From a bacterium (GTDB lineage Bacteria > CLD3 > SB21), in NCBI GenBank assembly GCA_008933615.1, contig WBUR01000013.1:21497-85496 (forward strand): a DNA stretch of 64,000 bases. The letters are read 5' to 3'. Positions within the stretch are counted from its first letter, which is position 1; every line of letters starts with the position of its first letter. Both the position numbers and the translations under genes were made by a program. A model generated the notes under the pieces. It saw only the letters and a list, made by a program, of their open reading frames with translations, searched no databases and was not told where the DNA came from. Positions 37,504-45,572 of the stretch are shown in pieces.

Positions 37504-38216
37504 ATAATAGATTTTTCTCCTGGTATTCCAATATTGTCCAATGACTGTGCGTAGAGTGCCATTGCATTGCCCCGTAAGCTTATAATGTTAAGCCCTATAT
37601 GATGCATGGAGCCTTTCATACAGTCTCCGTTGCACACACCACAATGTCCTCGAAGGTCTGTTGTTGCAGTAAATTCTGCGAGGATGGTCATGCAATTTGT
37701 ATGCAGCTCTTCAAACTTATCCAGGAATACTGAAGGGTTTTTTCCCAATTCTGCGCGTAGTAAATCGGAAGAGTGTTCGAGATGTTCTTTTTCTTCATCA
37801 GCAATACTGAGAAAAAGTTTTCCAGCCTCACCCCCCAATGTATTACCTACATCGGTGTACATTGATACCGCAAATGATTCAAGCATTACTTCTTGTATGA
37901 TAAGACATGCAATAAAATCCTTTTTTTGAGCATAGGACAAAAATTGTTTGCGCACATTACCCCAATACTCACTATTCATATTGATTTTAATTTTCAATTT
38001 TGTCTTCTTTGCATAGGCGATAAAATCTTCTGCATGCATCCGCTCACTGTTGGCGTGTTCTACTGCTTCCATTTTTTCATGGGGGTCATCAATTGTTTCT
38101 GCCAGGGTTGCAAAATTGGACATTCCGATAAGCTCACCTGTGATAGCCTGGGAGAAAACATCTGAAATGACATTGAATTCTTCAATGCTCATTGCCTCTT
38201 TTATTGCTTTTTCCAT
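37479..38216 (-). CDS. Aldehyde-deformylating oxygenase-like ferritin (ADO), with Cys-rich insertion
   Basis: Ferritin-like di-iron protein of 245 aa that resembles cyanobacterial ADO (~230 aa), which makes alkanes from fatty aldehydes. The six metal ligands can all be placed: E28 (TGEL), E58 and H61 (SERMH), E113 (IQEVMLES), E142 and H145 (EEKEH). The alignment continues with CLIIQEVMLESFAVSMY for CLLIQxLLIExFAISAY and LDNIGIPGEK near the end. Unlike cyanobacterial ADO it has HCGVCNGDC and MHH at 191-206. Function is strongly suggested by the adjoining AAR gene; activity is not proven. Confidence 0.88.
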   Translation of the reverse strand: MEKAIKEAMSIEEFNVISDVFSQAITGELIGMSNFATLAETIDDPHEKMEAVEHANSERMHAEDFIAYAKKTKLKIKINMNSEYWGNVRKQFLSYAQKKDFIACLIIQEVMLESFAVSMYTDVGNTLGGEAGKLFLSIADEEKEHLEHSSDLLRAELGKNPSVFLDKFEELHTNCMTILAEFTATTDLRGHCGVCNGDCMKGSMHHIGLNIISLRGNAMALYAQSLDNIGIPGEKSIIWIARLPA

Positions 38217-38255
38217 GATTTAATAATTTTAGTGTTAATGGTCACATTTTGTTTC

Positions 38256-39308
38256 TCAAACTAAAGAATAATCTTGAAACGGTATTCCTTTTTTTACTTT
38301 TCCTATAAGAGTTTTGTTGTCTTTTATGCTCAGCAACATCCCGACAGAATTGAAAGTCACTTTCAACAAACCGGAAAAGCACTTGTTATAAGGGTCTTTT
38401 TCATGCAAACCGATCGAAGCAAAAATATAGGATCTTTCATACACGATATTCCTTACATGATTGATCATTAATTTTACGATCTGTTCATCCCTGTTATTCA
38501 CGGCTAAATACTTTATATAGATCATCCGGACCGGTTCGTTTAATACAGGCATTTTTGAAATACCGGTTACCTGGCTGATAGCATTCATAACTGTGATAAG
38601 GAGTTTCATTTTCCATGACAGCCTTGTTACCACATTTTGTTTTACATGCATGGTATCTATTAAACAGACCGCGGCTATGATCTTATTTTTATTCCTGATA
38701 GCAAAAATATCGGTACCTTCTAGTTTTTCTTTCGTGATAACACTTCCCAATTCATATTTGCAGTAATGGGCATCAAAAAATTCAATTACTTCATCTGATA
38801 TGGGTGATAATTCAATTGTATACTGTGGATGCAGGGGCTTTCCTTTTTTTCCAACAAACTGGTGAATTTTAAAGATCCCGATATTTTCAAAATCAGGTAT
38901 GCCGGGTCTGTTTTTAAAAAACGAAAATGGTTTATTGTTTCCTTTTGAAACATTGAGAAATGCAAGATCGGCTCCTGTCGGTACAACGTAGTTTGCAAGC
39001 TCATTACACAACTGTAAACCAATTCCCTTATTTCTGAATGATTCTGCCACCTTAAAATCGCCTACATAGTGAAGGGGAAAAATTTGTTCCCCCACATACA
39101 CCTGTTGCAGGGAAACACATAGAAAACCGATAATTGTATCACCCTCCAATGCCACAAAAACTTTTGTCTGTCCCCGCATTTTCAGCAGGCTAAAAAAATC
39201 CGGTTTGCGGTCAATCCGCAGTGATATTTCTCCTATCATACCGGAAGCTGCAGTTAGCTCAACTAATTGCTGATTATCGTTATTAGTTGCTAATCGGTAT
39301 TCGATCAT
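38256..39308 (-). CDS. GNAT family N-acetyltransferase, first gene of the AAR-ADO operon
   Basis: Protein of 350 aa. N-terminal ~150 residues form a GNAT domain: VALEGDTIIGFLCVSLQQV and the acetyl-CoA pyrophosphate loop FRNKGIGLQLCNEL. The C-terminal half has no recognised domain but keeps a strand-helix pattern like a second GNAT-like half. It starts the operon 39 nt before the ADO-like gene. A role in acyl transfer onto an amine or lipid is possible; the sequence does not decide. Confidence 0.8.
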   Translation of the reverse strand: MIEYRLATNNDNQQLVELTAASGMIGEISLRIDRKPDFFSLLKMRGQTKVFVALEGDTIIGFLCVSLQQVYVGEQIFPLHYVGDFKVAESFRNKGIGLQLCNELANYVVPTGADLAFLNVSKGNNKPFSFFKNRPGIPDFENIGIFKIHQFVGKKGKPLHPQYTIELSPISDEVIEFFDAHYCKYELGSVITKEKLEGTDIFAIRNKNKIIAAVCLIDTMHVKQNVVTRLSWKMKLLITVMNAISQVTGISKMPVLNEPVRMIYIKYLAVNNRDEQIVKLMINHVRNIVYERSYIFASIGLHEKDPYNKCFSGLLKVTFNSVGMLLSIKDNKTLIGKVKKGIPFQDYSLV

Positions 39309-39740
39309 TTTTTAATAAAAGTAAATCATTGCTAAGGGTCTGGACTGTAAGGCAACATGACCGCCAACTTGTCTATACAAGTCATTGAACAAACAAGGAT
39401 GAAAAAACATTGTATGATAATTTTAAAAACCTAATCGACAAATAGCTTACTTTGCTAGACGGGACTGATTGACATGCCCGGAATGGCATCAGAGGTGGTA
39501 GACAGAGATATTAATTAATAGATATTTCTATGGTAGGGCTGAAGTGTCTGAAAGTCAAATTATATTATTTGCAGCGTGTGAATGAATTAGCATTCTAATG
39601 TGGGTACGTGCTTAGAATCGCCGGCCAGATGTTTTTTTAGATCACCATCGTTCGAGAAGTAAAGAGTTCGATAAAGTACCGTGGAATGTATCGCGGAATT
39701 TCATTCCGCGTCTGCCTATAAGAACCCTTATCGCAGTAAC
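39309..39740. other. Intergenic region between arsM and the AAR-ADO operon
   Basis: No supported gene. It holds the right copy of the long direct repeat (39455-39780) and a perfect 7-bp hairpin CGCGGAA / TTCCGCG at 39692-39710, just after the arsM stop on the minus strand but without a T-run, so it may be a weak terminator or an RNA-processing site. Any promoter for the operon (minus strand) should be here; no clear -35/-10 pair was seen. Confidence 0.5.
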
Positions 39741-39780
39741 TCAGCAGCATCCGCCGCCGTCATAAAAATAAGTCGATTCG
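39455..39780. repeat. Right copy of the imperfect direct repeat, in situ at the arsM 3' end
   Basis: Matches 32790-33005. The shared core at 39740-39761 is the last coding bases plus stop codon of arsM. The copy here is in its proper place, while the left copy has lost the rest of the gene. The two repeats have the same orientation and bracket the whole AAR-ADO operon. The alignment is imperfect (roughly 65-80% outside the core by eye), so the duplication is not recent or came from a related genome. Confidence 0.7.
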
Positions 39781-40709
39781 GAGACATAGATATCGCTCCG
39801 GTGCAGAGATAATAATGCCTTGGCCGTTTTGTCACAAACAGCTAACGGCTGATTATAATTCAGTACATGTCCTTTTCGGTCGTCAAAATATTCTTCATTG
39901 CCGAAATAGATCGCCGTTCGTCCGGTGAAAACACACGGCCCGTCCTGCGGCATAGGATCTTTAATCGCGCAAATTTCGACGCTTTCGATGTGAATGATCT
40001 CGTCCGTTTCATAATGTCCCGGATCCAGAATACGGTAAGGCCGGCGGGCACGAACCTCGATCGTACCGAAACCGATGTCCGTGATCGTTCGGATATAATC
40101 GCTGAGCGTCATGGAACCGCTCAGGCACAGCGCGCGCAGCTTGGCGTCTTCCCGCAGGTTATCCGGGATCGTGTGATCGCACACCGGATCGGACAAAACC
40201 AAGCGGCCGTACGGTTTCAGAACGCGGTACATTTCCTGCAAAGCCCGTTTAAGATCATCCATCTTAAAAATATTGAACAGACAATTTTGTGCGGCGACAT
40301 CCACGCTGTTGGCCACAATCGGCAGGTCAAGCGCACTGCCGCGGCGCAGGTCAATAAATTCCGGCCGAAACCACGAGTTCACCTTAGCCGCATCGTGCAG
40401 ATTCTCTTTGCACGCGGCGACCATCTCCGGAACAATATCCACACCGATCACGCCCTGGGGCCTGCGGCTGAAATAAGAAAACTGGAGCAGTTCCATGCCG
40501 CCGCCGACTCCGACATATAGGATCGTCGGATCGTTCACCAGATCGCGGGGATTAACGGTACTGCCGCAGCCATAATTCATTTCCAGCATTTTCCGCGGAA
40601 CTTTCAGATCGGGCAACTGCCATACGGGCGTGGTCGTGCAGCAAAGCCCTTGGTTCGGATTCAGCGCGGCATCTTTGTAAACATTGTTCGTTGCATCGAG
40701 ATAACTCAT
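39741..40709 (-). CDS. arsM: Arsenosugar-type arsenite S-adenosylmethionine methyltransferase
   Basis: Methyltransferase of 322 aa. SAM-binding motif ILYVGVGGGMELLQ near residue 65, then VIGVDIVPEM, and Cys residues in GLCCTTTP, NYGCGS and CLFNIF that can bind As(III). The C-terminal GGGCC* is characteristic of the arsenosugar-pathway ArsM and distinguishes it from plain ArsM. It would methylate arsenite for ArsS, encoded 3 kb away on the same strand. SD AAAGGAG precedes the ATG. Its last ~14 codons recur at the far end of the neighbouring island. Confidence 0.9.
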   Translation of the reverse strand: MSYLDATNNVYKDAALNPNQGLCCTTTPVWQLPDLKVPRKMLEMNYGCGSTVNPRDLVNDPTILYVGVGGGMELLQFSYFSRRPQGVIGVDIVPEMVAACKENLHDAAKVNSWFRPEFIDLRRGSALDLPIVANSVDVAAQNCLFNIFKMDDLKRALQEMYRVLKPYGRLVLSDPVCDHTIPDNLREDAKLRALCLSGSMTLSDYIRTITDIGFGTIEVRARRPYRILDPGHYETDEIIHIESVEICAIKDPMPQDGPCVFTGRTAIYFGNEEYFDDRKGHVLNYNQPLAVCDKTAKALLSLHRSDIYVSESTYFYDGGGCC

Positions 40710-40830
40710 ACGGTTGCTCCTTTAAGGAATAAAATAGATCATAGAACACAGAAGACACAGATCAAACTGATTTAAACGGGTATTTCTTATTTAATTTCCT
40801 TCTTTGCGCCCTTTGCGGATAACCTCAGCT

Positions 40831-41562
40831 CTACTCATTGAGATTCCAGTCGTAGCTTGAATAGGACACCGATGCCGACCGATCAATCCTGACCCGCGAA
40901 TACTTATTCAGGAAATCAATCAGACTTCCCTTTTTTATAAAATCTTTTTCGAACCAGTCGAAGATTTTTGAGACCTTAATGGCGCGGGAAGCAAACTCGT
41001 TTTTAGTATTATCATTGATGAATGCCGTAGCTTGTTCATCAAGCTGTTTATCCAATGGTGAAGCATCGAAGGCTTCATTCCGCAGATTCGGACAAGACCG
41101 CGACGCGCACACGATCGCAAAATGAATACGCGGATCGTCGAACTCCTTTCGCAATATCTCGTGCTCAATATGGTTGAGCGTGTAGGGTGTGCCGCCGATA
41201 TTTATGAATTCGATATCCCAAGGAGACTTAAAAAAACCGCCTATATCTTTAATGCTTTTAACCGGATAGTTCTGAAGAATCAGACTGATCGTAAATGCGT
41301 TATACGCGTTGATCCAATACGCTTTGCGTTCATTGCTCGTCCAATCGGCTTTAGGAGAATTATCACTGAGTAACTTGAGATACGAATCTAAAGCAGTTCT
41401 GTCTTTTAACATCTCACGGTAATTCACATTTCCTGAAGCCGAGACATTTTTTTGGAGAATGGCATTCCAAGTCTCATGGGAAACCTGACTCACCGATGGC
41501 TGAGCAACGATCGTCATAAATCCCGCCAGGGTTAATAGTAGCTTACTAAACATGAACAGCAT
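40831..41562 (-). CDS. DUF547 secreted protein
   Basis: Protein of 243 aa with a signal peptide (about residues 1-25, ending SVSQ) and a DUF547 domain: WTSNERKAYWINAYNAFTI, HIEHEILRKEFDDPRIHFAIVCASRSCPNL, and RVRIDRSASVSYSSYDWNLN at the end. The conserved Cys pair CASRSC may be catalytic or structural. DUF547 genes are often found beside arsM/arsS arsenosugar genes; the reaction is unknown. A second ATG three codons downstream is possible. Confidence 0.88.
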   Translation of the reverse strand: MLFMFSKLLLTLAGFMTIVAQPSVSQVSHETWNAILQKNVSASGNVNYREMLKDRTALDSYLKLLSDNSPKADWTSNERKAYWINAYNAFTISLILQNYPVKSIKDIGGFFKSPWDIEFINIGGTPYTLNHIEHEILRKEFDDPRIHFAIVCASRSCPNLRNEAFDASPLDKQLDEQATAFINDNTKNEFASRAIKVSKIFDWFEKDFIKKGSLIDFLNKYSRVRIDRSASVSYSSYDWNLNE

Positions 41563-41643
41563 CCAAGGCTAATTAATGATTAACACAAAATAATAAACAA
41601 AAAACGGTTAAGTGATTCGCGCCATCTAAATAGTTAATATTCT

Positions 41644-42765
41644 TCATAGAAAGTGGACAAGGCTCCAATACACGGTTGCGCTTATAACGGCCGCAACGGG
41701 AAGCGTAAGTATCCAGGACAACAAAATAGTACGAATGACTTTTAGATTAGATTCACCGGTTGCTGCTCCAATCCCAAAAAGGGAGCCTACGGATACGTGC
41801 GTAGTCGAAACCGGTAGTCCGTGAAAACTTGCGGTGGTAACGAGCAGGGACGTGACCAGATTTGCAGTAAACCCTTGCCCATCGTTCATCGCGGTAATTT
41901 TTTTGCTCATCGTCTCGGCAACTTTGCGCGCGTTCAGCCAACCCCCGAGTACGACAGCCAGAGTGATCAATAGGACATTCTGATTCGGGCTTAGCGCGCC
42001 CGCGAGCAAAAGGAGGCCGGCCATTTTCGGCGTATCGTTGAGTCCTCTTGCAAAACATACGATACCGGCCGTAACAAAATGCGCTGAGTTTAATAGCGAT
42101 TGAACGCTGACGCCAATCACAGATCCCACGTATTGTTCTTTGCAAAATTCAGTAGAATTAATATGTACAGTCATCGGCCGCGAAGGGTTATTGATCACGG
42201 CTGCCTGGCCGGATGATTGGAGAACGTACTCCGGATTTTCCTCCCCGATGCAGGCGCAGCTGGATTTAGCAATTCCTGTTGATTTTCTCACATGTCGAAA
42301 TAAGATATAAGTACCGTAACTCAATCCGGCCGCGAGCAGCGGACTTGCGATAAGCGGAAGAATAAAAACATCGCCTAACTTTCCGAAGTTAAATTGATAT
42401 CCGACTGCAACGACGCCGCATCCCGCCAATGCGCCTACCAGGCCATGCGTGGTCGAAATCGGCATTCCGATCAGCGTAGCAAGCATCACCGTGCCCGCTC
42501 CTCCCAATGCGACCGCCGCCGCAAATTCCGGCGTCATCACGACGGCGTCCGGAACTAATCCTTTACCGGAAAAATTTTTAATAAGGATTTCGGCAACGAA
42601 TAAGGACGCGACCGATCCTAATGCCGTCGTCAGTGTCGCCCAACGAATTGCTTTGCGGTAATCCGTTGTACCGCTGCCAAATAGTGTGGCCACGCCTTTA
42701 AAATTATCGTTTGCGCCGTTCGAATAAGCTAAAAAGAAAGCGGCGATCAGAATAAGGTAGAGCAT
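41644..42765 (-). CDS. PiT family inorganic phosphate transporter
   Basis: Inner-membrane transporter of 373 aa with the duplicated PiT signature: LAYSNGANDNFKGVATL and ARGLNDTPKMAGLL, and the paired PISTTHGLVG and PVSTTHVSVG motifs. It would carry phosphate, and in this arsenic-linked cluster perhaps arsenate. The start at 42765 (GGAAGGATAAACAG) is preferred to a 33-residue longer frame that overlaps the upstream gene. Four nucleotides separate it from the GDCCVxC gene. Confidence 0.93.
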   Translation of the reverse strand: MLYLILIAAFFLAYSNGANDNFKGVATLFGSGTTDYRKAIRWATLTTALGSVASLFVAEILIKNFSGKGLVPDAVVMTPEFAAAVALGGAGTVMLATLIGMPISTTHGLVGALAGCGVVAVGYQFNFGKLGDVFILPLIASPLLAAGLSYGTYILFRHVRKSTGIAKSSCACIGEENPEYVLQSSGQAAVINNPSRPMTVHINSTEFCKEQYVGSVIGVSVQSLLNSAHFVTAGIVCFARGLNDTPKMAGLLLLAGALSPNQNVLLITLAVVLGGWLNARKVAETMSKKITAMNDGQGFTANLVTSLLVTTASFHGLPVSTTHVSVGSLFGIGAATGESNLKVIRTILLSWILTLPVAAVISATVYWSLVHFL

Positions 42766-42769
42766 CTGT

Positions 42770-43012
42770 TTATCCTTCCGCTTTCTTCTTTGAAAGGCGG
42801 TTTTGGAACATCGTTTTGGCTTGAACGGGAGGACAAGACTCTGAACCATAAGAACAAAAAACACAGCAGTCGCCGTTTTGAGGTCTCAGTTTAATACCGC
42901 AGTTTTCACATGTATAGAAAAACATGCAGGCATCGTCAGGCATGGTTTCTTCCTTTTGATGTTGACAATTCGGACAAGTAATAATGGATTGTGTAACGTT
43001 TTCCGCGCTCAT
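42770..43012 (-). CDS. GDCCVxC domain-containing (seleno)protein homologue
   Basis: Small protein of 80 aa with two CxxC pairs (CPNC; CENCGIKLRP) and NGDCCVFCSYGS. The family is known as GDCCVxC domain-containing (seleno)protein because some members have Sec in the Cys-Cys site; here both are Cys (TGC/TGT by translation, no in-frame TGA). It is often encoded beside mer genes. Its start overlaps the MerT-MerP stop by 4 nt, so it is translationally coupled. A metal or redox role is inferred. Confidence 0.9.
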   Translation of the reverse strand: MSAENVTQSIITCPNCQHQKEETMPDDACMFFYTCENCGIKLRPQNGDCCVFCSYGSESCPPVQAKTMFQNRLSKKKAEG

Positions 43013-43611
43013 TCGTGCGCCTTTGTTTGAGTGTTTATGACCACATACCCAGCCGCGGTAATGACGTCAGTTATATGATTCAAAGATGTTTTTGTTCGGT
43101 CAAACTCTACATGAGCTTCATTATTTTTGAATGATGCTTCGGATTTGAGGATCCCATCCAAACGGCGAACTGCATGCAGTACGTTTTCTTCACACCCGGC
43201 GCATGTCATCCCTTTAATTGAGATTTTACTTGTAATCACATCCGATGCTTTGACAAATTCTGATCGAGATGTTTGATTTGGTAAGATTACAAAAGAATAA
43301 TATGGGAAGGTTAGAGCTGCCAACACCAAAAAAGTTATGAGCGTCAGGAATGCTTTTGATTGAGTAAATGACGGTTTTACTTCACAGTCACAATCTTGCC
43401 GCTTAACCGGCCTTAATTTTAAATACCAGGCGGCGCCTAACGTGAAACCGGCAAATACAATAAGAAAAGGCCTCAAGGGCTCGATCCACGAAAATGAGGA
43501 AGCTATGCCGCCGATTCCCGCAAGTAACGCAATGACCGGAACGATACAGCAAAAAGATGCTGCAGTCGCGCTGATGACGGCGATCCCGGCAATAGACATT
43601 AGTTTCTTCAT
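43009..43611 (-). CDS. MerT-MerP fusion, mercuric/metal transport protein
   Basis: Protein of 200 aa. The N-terminal part is MerT-like, with three hydrophobic segments and the paired Cys in ASFCCIVPV. A short Cys loop (DCDCE) follows, then a second membrane helix, then an HMA domain ISIKGMTCAGCEENV like MerP. It would take up Hg(II) or another soft metal through the inner membrane. No merA or merR is present in the window, so the function here may be linked to arsenic or redox rather than mercury resistance. Confidence 0.9.
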   Translation of the reverse strand: MKKLMSIAGIAVISATAASFCCIVPVIALLAGIGGIASSFSWIEPLRPFLIVFAGFTLGAAWYLKLRPVKRQDCDCEVKPSFTQSKAFLTLITFLVLAALTFPYYSFVILPNQTSRSEFVKASDVITSKISIKGMTCAGCEENVLHAVRRLDGILKSEASFKNNEAHVEFDRTKTSLNHITDVITAAGYVVINTQTKAHE

Positions 43612-43623
43612 AGTTCGTCCATT

Positions 43624-44676
43624 CTAAACGATGGAGCCCTGGCAGCTTGATCCTGCGCCGGCTGTGCAGCCATAACAGTGTTGACCGATGATAATATCCC
43701 GGGTATTCAGAATATCTGAGTTGAATTCTTTAATATGTCTCGGGCTTCCGTTCGTAAAGGACAGTTCCAGCATCTGATTAAAATCACAGTCAAAAAGTTT
43801 TCCATCCCATCCAACGGAAATCGTATTCCGGCACATCACTCCGGCCGCAGCTGCGGGATTAAATGCGTTTACTAATTTCTCCATATAGGCTTCGTATTTG
43901 CCGGTTTGAAGCAGATGATCGAGAAACCGGCTGATGGGCATATTCGTAATCGTATACAGATGATTGAAAACAACACCGAACTCATCGTACAAAATGCGTT
44001 TGTAATCGGATTCCAATTTTTCCTGATCGGGCGGCAGGGACGGGCCAACCGGGTTATACACCAGATGTAATTCAAGCCTGCTCCCTTCCTGGCCGTATCC
44101 TAACTGATTCAGAGTTCTTAACGCTTCAATTGATTTTTGGAAAACACCATCGCCTCTTTGTTTGTCCGTATTTTCAGCGGTATAACAAGGAAGCGACGCA
44201 ATGACGGTCAGCTTATGTTTAACGAAGAATTCAGGATATTCACTGAATTGCAGATTGGACACAAGGATGGTTAAATTGCTTCTGACAATAATTTTTCGAT
44301 TGAGTTTTGAAATTTCCTCGACAAACCATCGGAAATTCGGATTCATCTCAGGCGCGCCGCCGGTAAGATCGACCGTGTGAATGGACGGTGTTCTTTTCAA
44401 AGCATCGATGCAATGTTCCATGGTTTTCAAGCTCATGATCTCTTTTCGATCAGGCCCGGCATCCACGTGGCAATGCGCGCAGGTTTGATTACACATTTTG
44501 CCAAGATTTACCTGGAGAATTTCCAGATTCGCAGGTTTGAGCGGATAAAGTCCGTTTTGTTCCAGACTCTGTTCAAATTTTTTCGTCTGGACTTCTCCGA
44601 TCGGCCTGTTCTCCAGAATTTGGAGTTGATACAAAACATTGCTGAGTTGATGTCCCTGTGCGTTTAAACTTTTCAT
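43624..44676 (-). CDS. arsS: Arsenosugar biosynthesis radical SAM protein ArsS
   Basis: Radical SAM enzyme of 350 aa with the 4Fe-4S motif CNQTCAHC (CxxxCxxC) at about residues 63-70, and a C-terminal Cys cluster (CYGCTAGAGSSCQG) for auxiliary binding. The blocks VDLTGGAPEMNP, YNPVGPSLPPDQ and DFNQMLEL are diagnostic of the ArsS family, which adds a 5'-deoxyadenosyl group to dimethylated arsenic in arsenosugar synthesis. It leads a minus-strand unit with MerTP, GDCCVxC and PiT; arsM lies 3 kb beyond. Confidence 0.92.
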   Translation of the reverse strand: MKSLNAQGHQLSNVLYQLQILENRPIGEVQTKKFEQSLEQNGLYPLKPANLEILQVNLGKMCNQTCAHCHVDAGPDRKEIMSLKTMEHCIDALKRTPSIHTVDLTGGAPEMNPNFRWFVEEISKLNRKIIVRSNLTILVSNLQFSEYPEFFVKHKLTVIASLPCYTAENTDKQRGDGVFQKSIEALRTLNQLGYGQEGSRLELHLVYNPVGPSLPPDQEKLESDYKRILYDEFGVVFNHLYTITNMPISRFLDHLLQTGKYEAYMEKLVNAFNPAAAAGVMCRNTISVGWDGKLFDCDFNQMLELSFTNGSPRHIKEFNSDILNTRDIIIGQHCYGCTAGAGSSCQGSIV

Positions 44677-44810
44677 TAAGTTTCCTATAGTTCATTAAAG
44701 ATCAAGTTTATTTACATGCAAACTGATTGGCAGATAGGCCTGTTGTTATGAATTATTACTAACGGAAATAATCTCAGTAATATTCCCACATTTGATCAAT
44801 TCCGTTTCGA

Positions 44811-44846
44811 AAAAAAAAACCTCCGGAAATCGTCCGAAGGTTTTTT
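44811..44846. terminator. Bidirectional terminator between arsS and tRNA-Ala
   Basis: A-tract, stem AACCTCCGGA / TCCG-AAGGTT with small loop, then T-tract. Both ends fit intrinsic termination on either strand. It sits between arsS and the tRNA-Ala gene, both on the minus strand, and most likely ends tRNA transcription. Confidence 0.8.
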
Positions 44847-44872
44847 AACTCACGTTAGAATATGTGTTCTTG

Positions 44873-44946
44873 TGGAGCTGATCAGGATCGAACTGACGAC
44901 CTCTTCATTGCGAACGAAGCGCTCTCCCAAACTGAGCTACAGCCCC
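44873..44946 (-). tRNA. tRNA-Ala (anticodon CGC)
   Basis: On the minus strand the cloverleaf is complete: acceptor GGGGCTG / CAGCTCC with discriminator A, D arm GCTC-AGTTTGGGA-GAGC, anticodon stem CTTCG / TGAAG with loop TTCGCAA (anticodon CGC, reading GCG), and TpsiC arm with GTTCGATCC. Length 74 nt. The 3' CCA is not encoded. Confidence 0.95.
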
Positions 44947-44996
44947 ATGGTTAACGGGCAAATGTATACGATTCGGGTTTTAAAGGCAAATAAATT

Positions 44997-45572
44997 TTAA
45001 CGATTAATATACTCCGATCTCAGAACACTATACATAAAATGATCATAACGTTTGCCGCGGATATTGAAATATTCTCGGAGTATACCCTCCTTTTTGAATC
45101 CGACTTTCTCCAGTAATTTGTACGATGCGGGATTTTCGACGGAACATTTAGCTTCAACACGGTACAGGTGGGCTTCGCAAAAAGCCTTTTGCAGCATAAT
45201 TTGCAGCGCTTCAAAACCGTAACCCTGTCCGTGATAGGCTTCAGAAATACTGTAGCCGATCTCGCCAATCTGATGTTCCCATGTTCGAATGCTCAAGGTC
45301 ATCCAGCCCAGCGGTTCCGAGTCGGATAACCTTTCGATAATCCATTGAAATCGATCACGTGCATAATTCGGTAGATTATTATTGGATGTTTTCTCTATGT
45401 CCGATTGTATATGATCCAGGCTTAAATAAACCAAAGGCTGGTGAGCCTGTAACGCGTTTTCGTTACGCCACCGGAAGATCAAGGAGGCATCGGAACTTCC
45501 CGGATCGCGTAATCGCACGCGAAAAACCGACGAGAGCTCCTGTAAATTGCTATTTATAATAGGGCTTATCAT
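44997..45572 (-). CDS. RimJ/RimL-like GNAT N-acetyltransferase
   Basis: Protein of 191 aa with GNAT acetyl-CoA pattern: GEIGYSISEAYHGQGYGFEALQIML and ENPASYKLLEKVGFKKEGILREYF, typical of the RimJ/RimL branch that acetylates ribosomal-protein N-termini or small molecules. It stands alone after the tRNA gene. The N-terminal 17 residues are extra relative to the family; the longer start at 45572 is kept because no internal start is clearly better. Confidence 0.9.
   Translation of the reverse strand: MISPIINSNLQELSSVFRVRLRDPGSSDASLIFRWRNENALQAHQPLVYLSLDHIQSDIEKTSNNNLPNYARDRFQWIIERLSDSEPLGWMTLSIRTWEHQIGEIGYSISEAYHGQGYGFEALQIMLQKAFCEAHLYRVEAKCSVENPASYKLLEKVGFKKEGILREYFNIRGKRYDHFMYSVLRSEYINR

Noticed and set aside
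39692..39710. Hairpin as arsM terminator
   Set aside because: Stem is good but no T-run follows on the minus strand, so it is only noted as a hairpin.
32936..39780. Search for an integrase, transposase or terminal inverted repeats that moved the alkane island
   Set aside because: None was found; only the direct repeats with the arsM tail support mobility.
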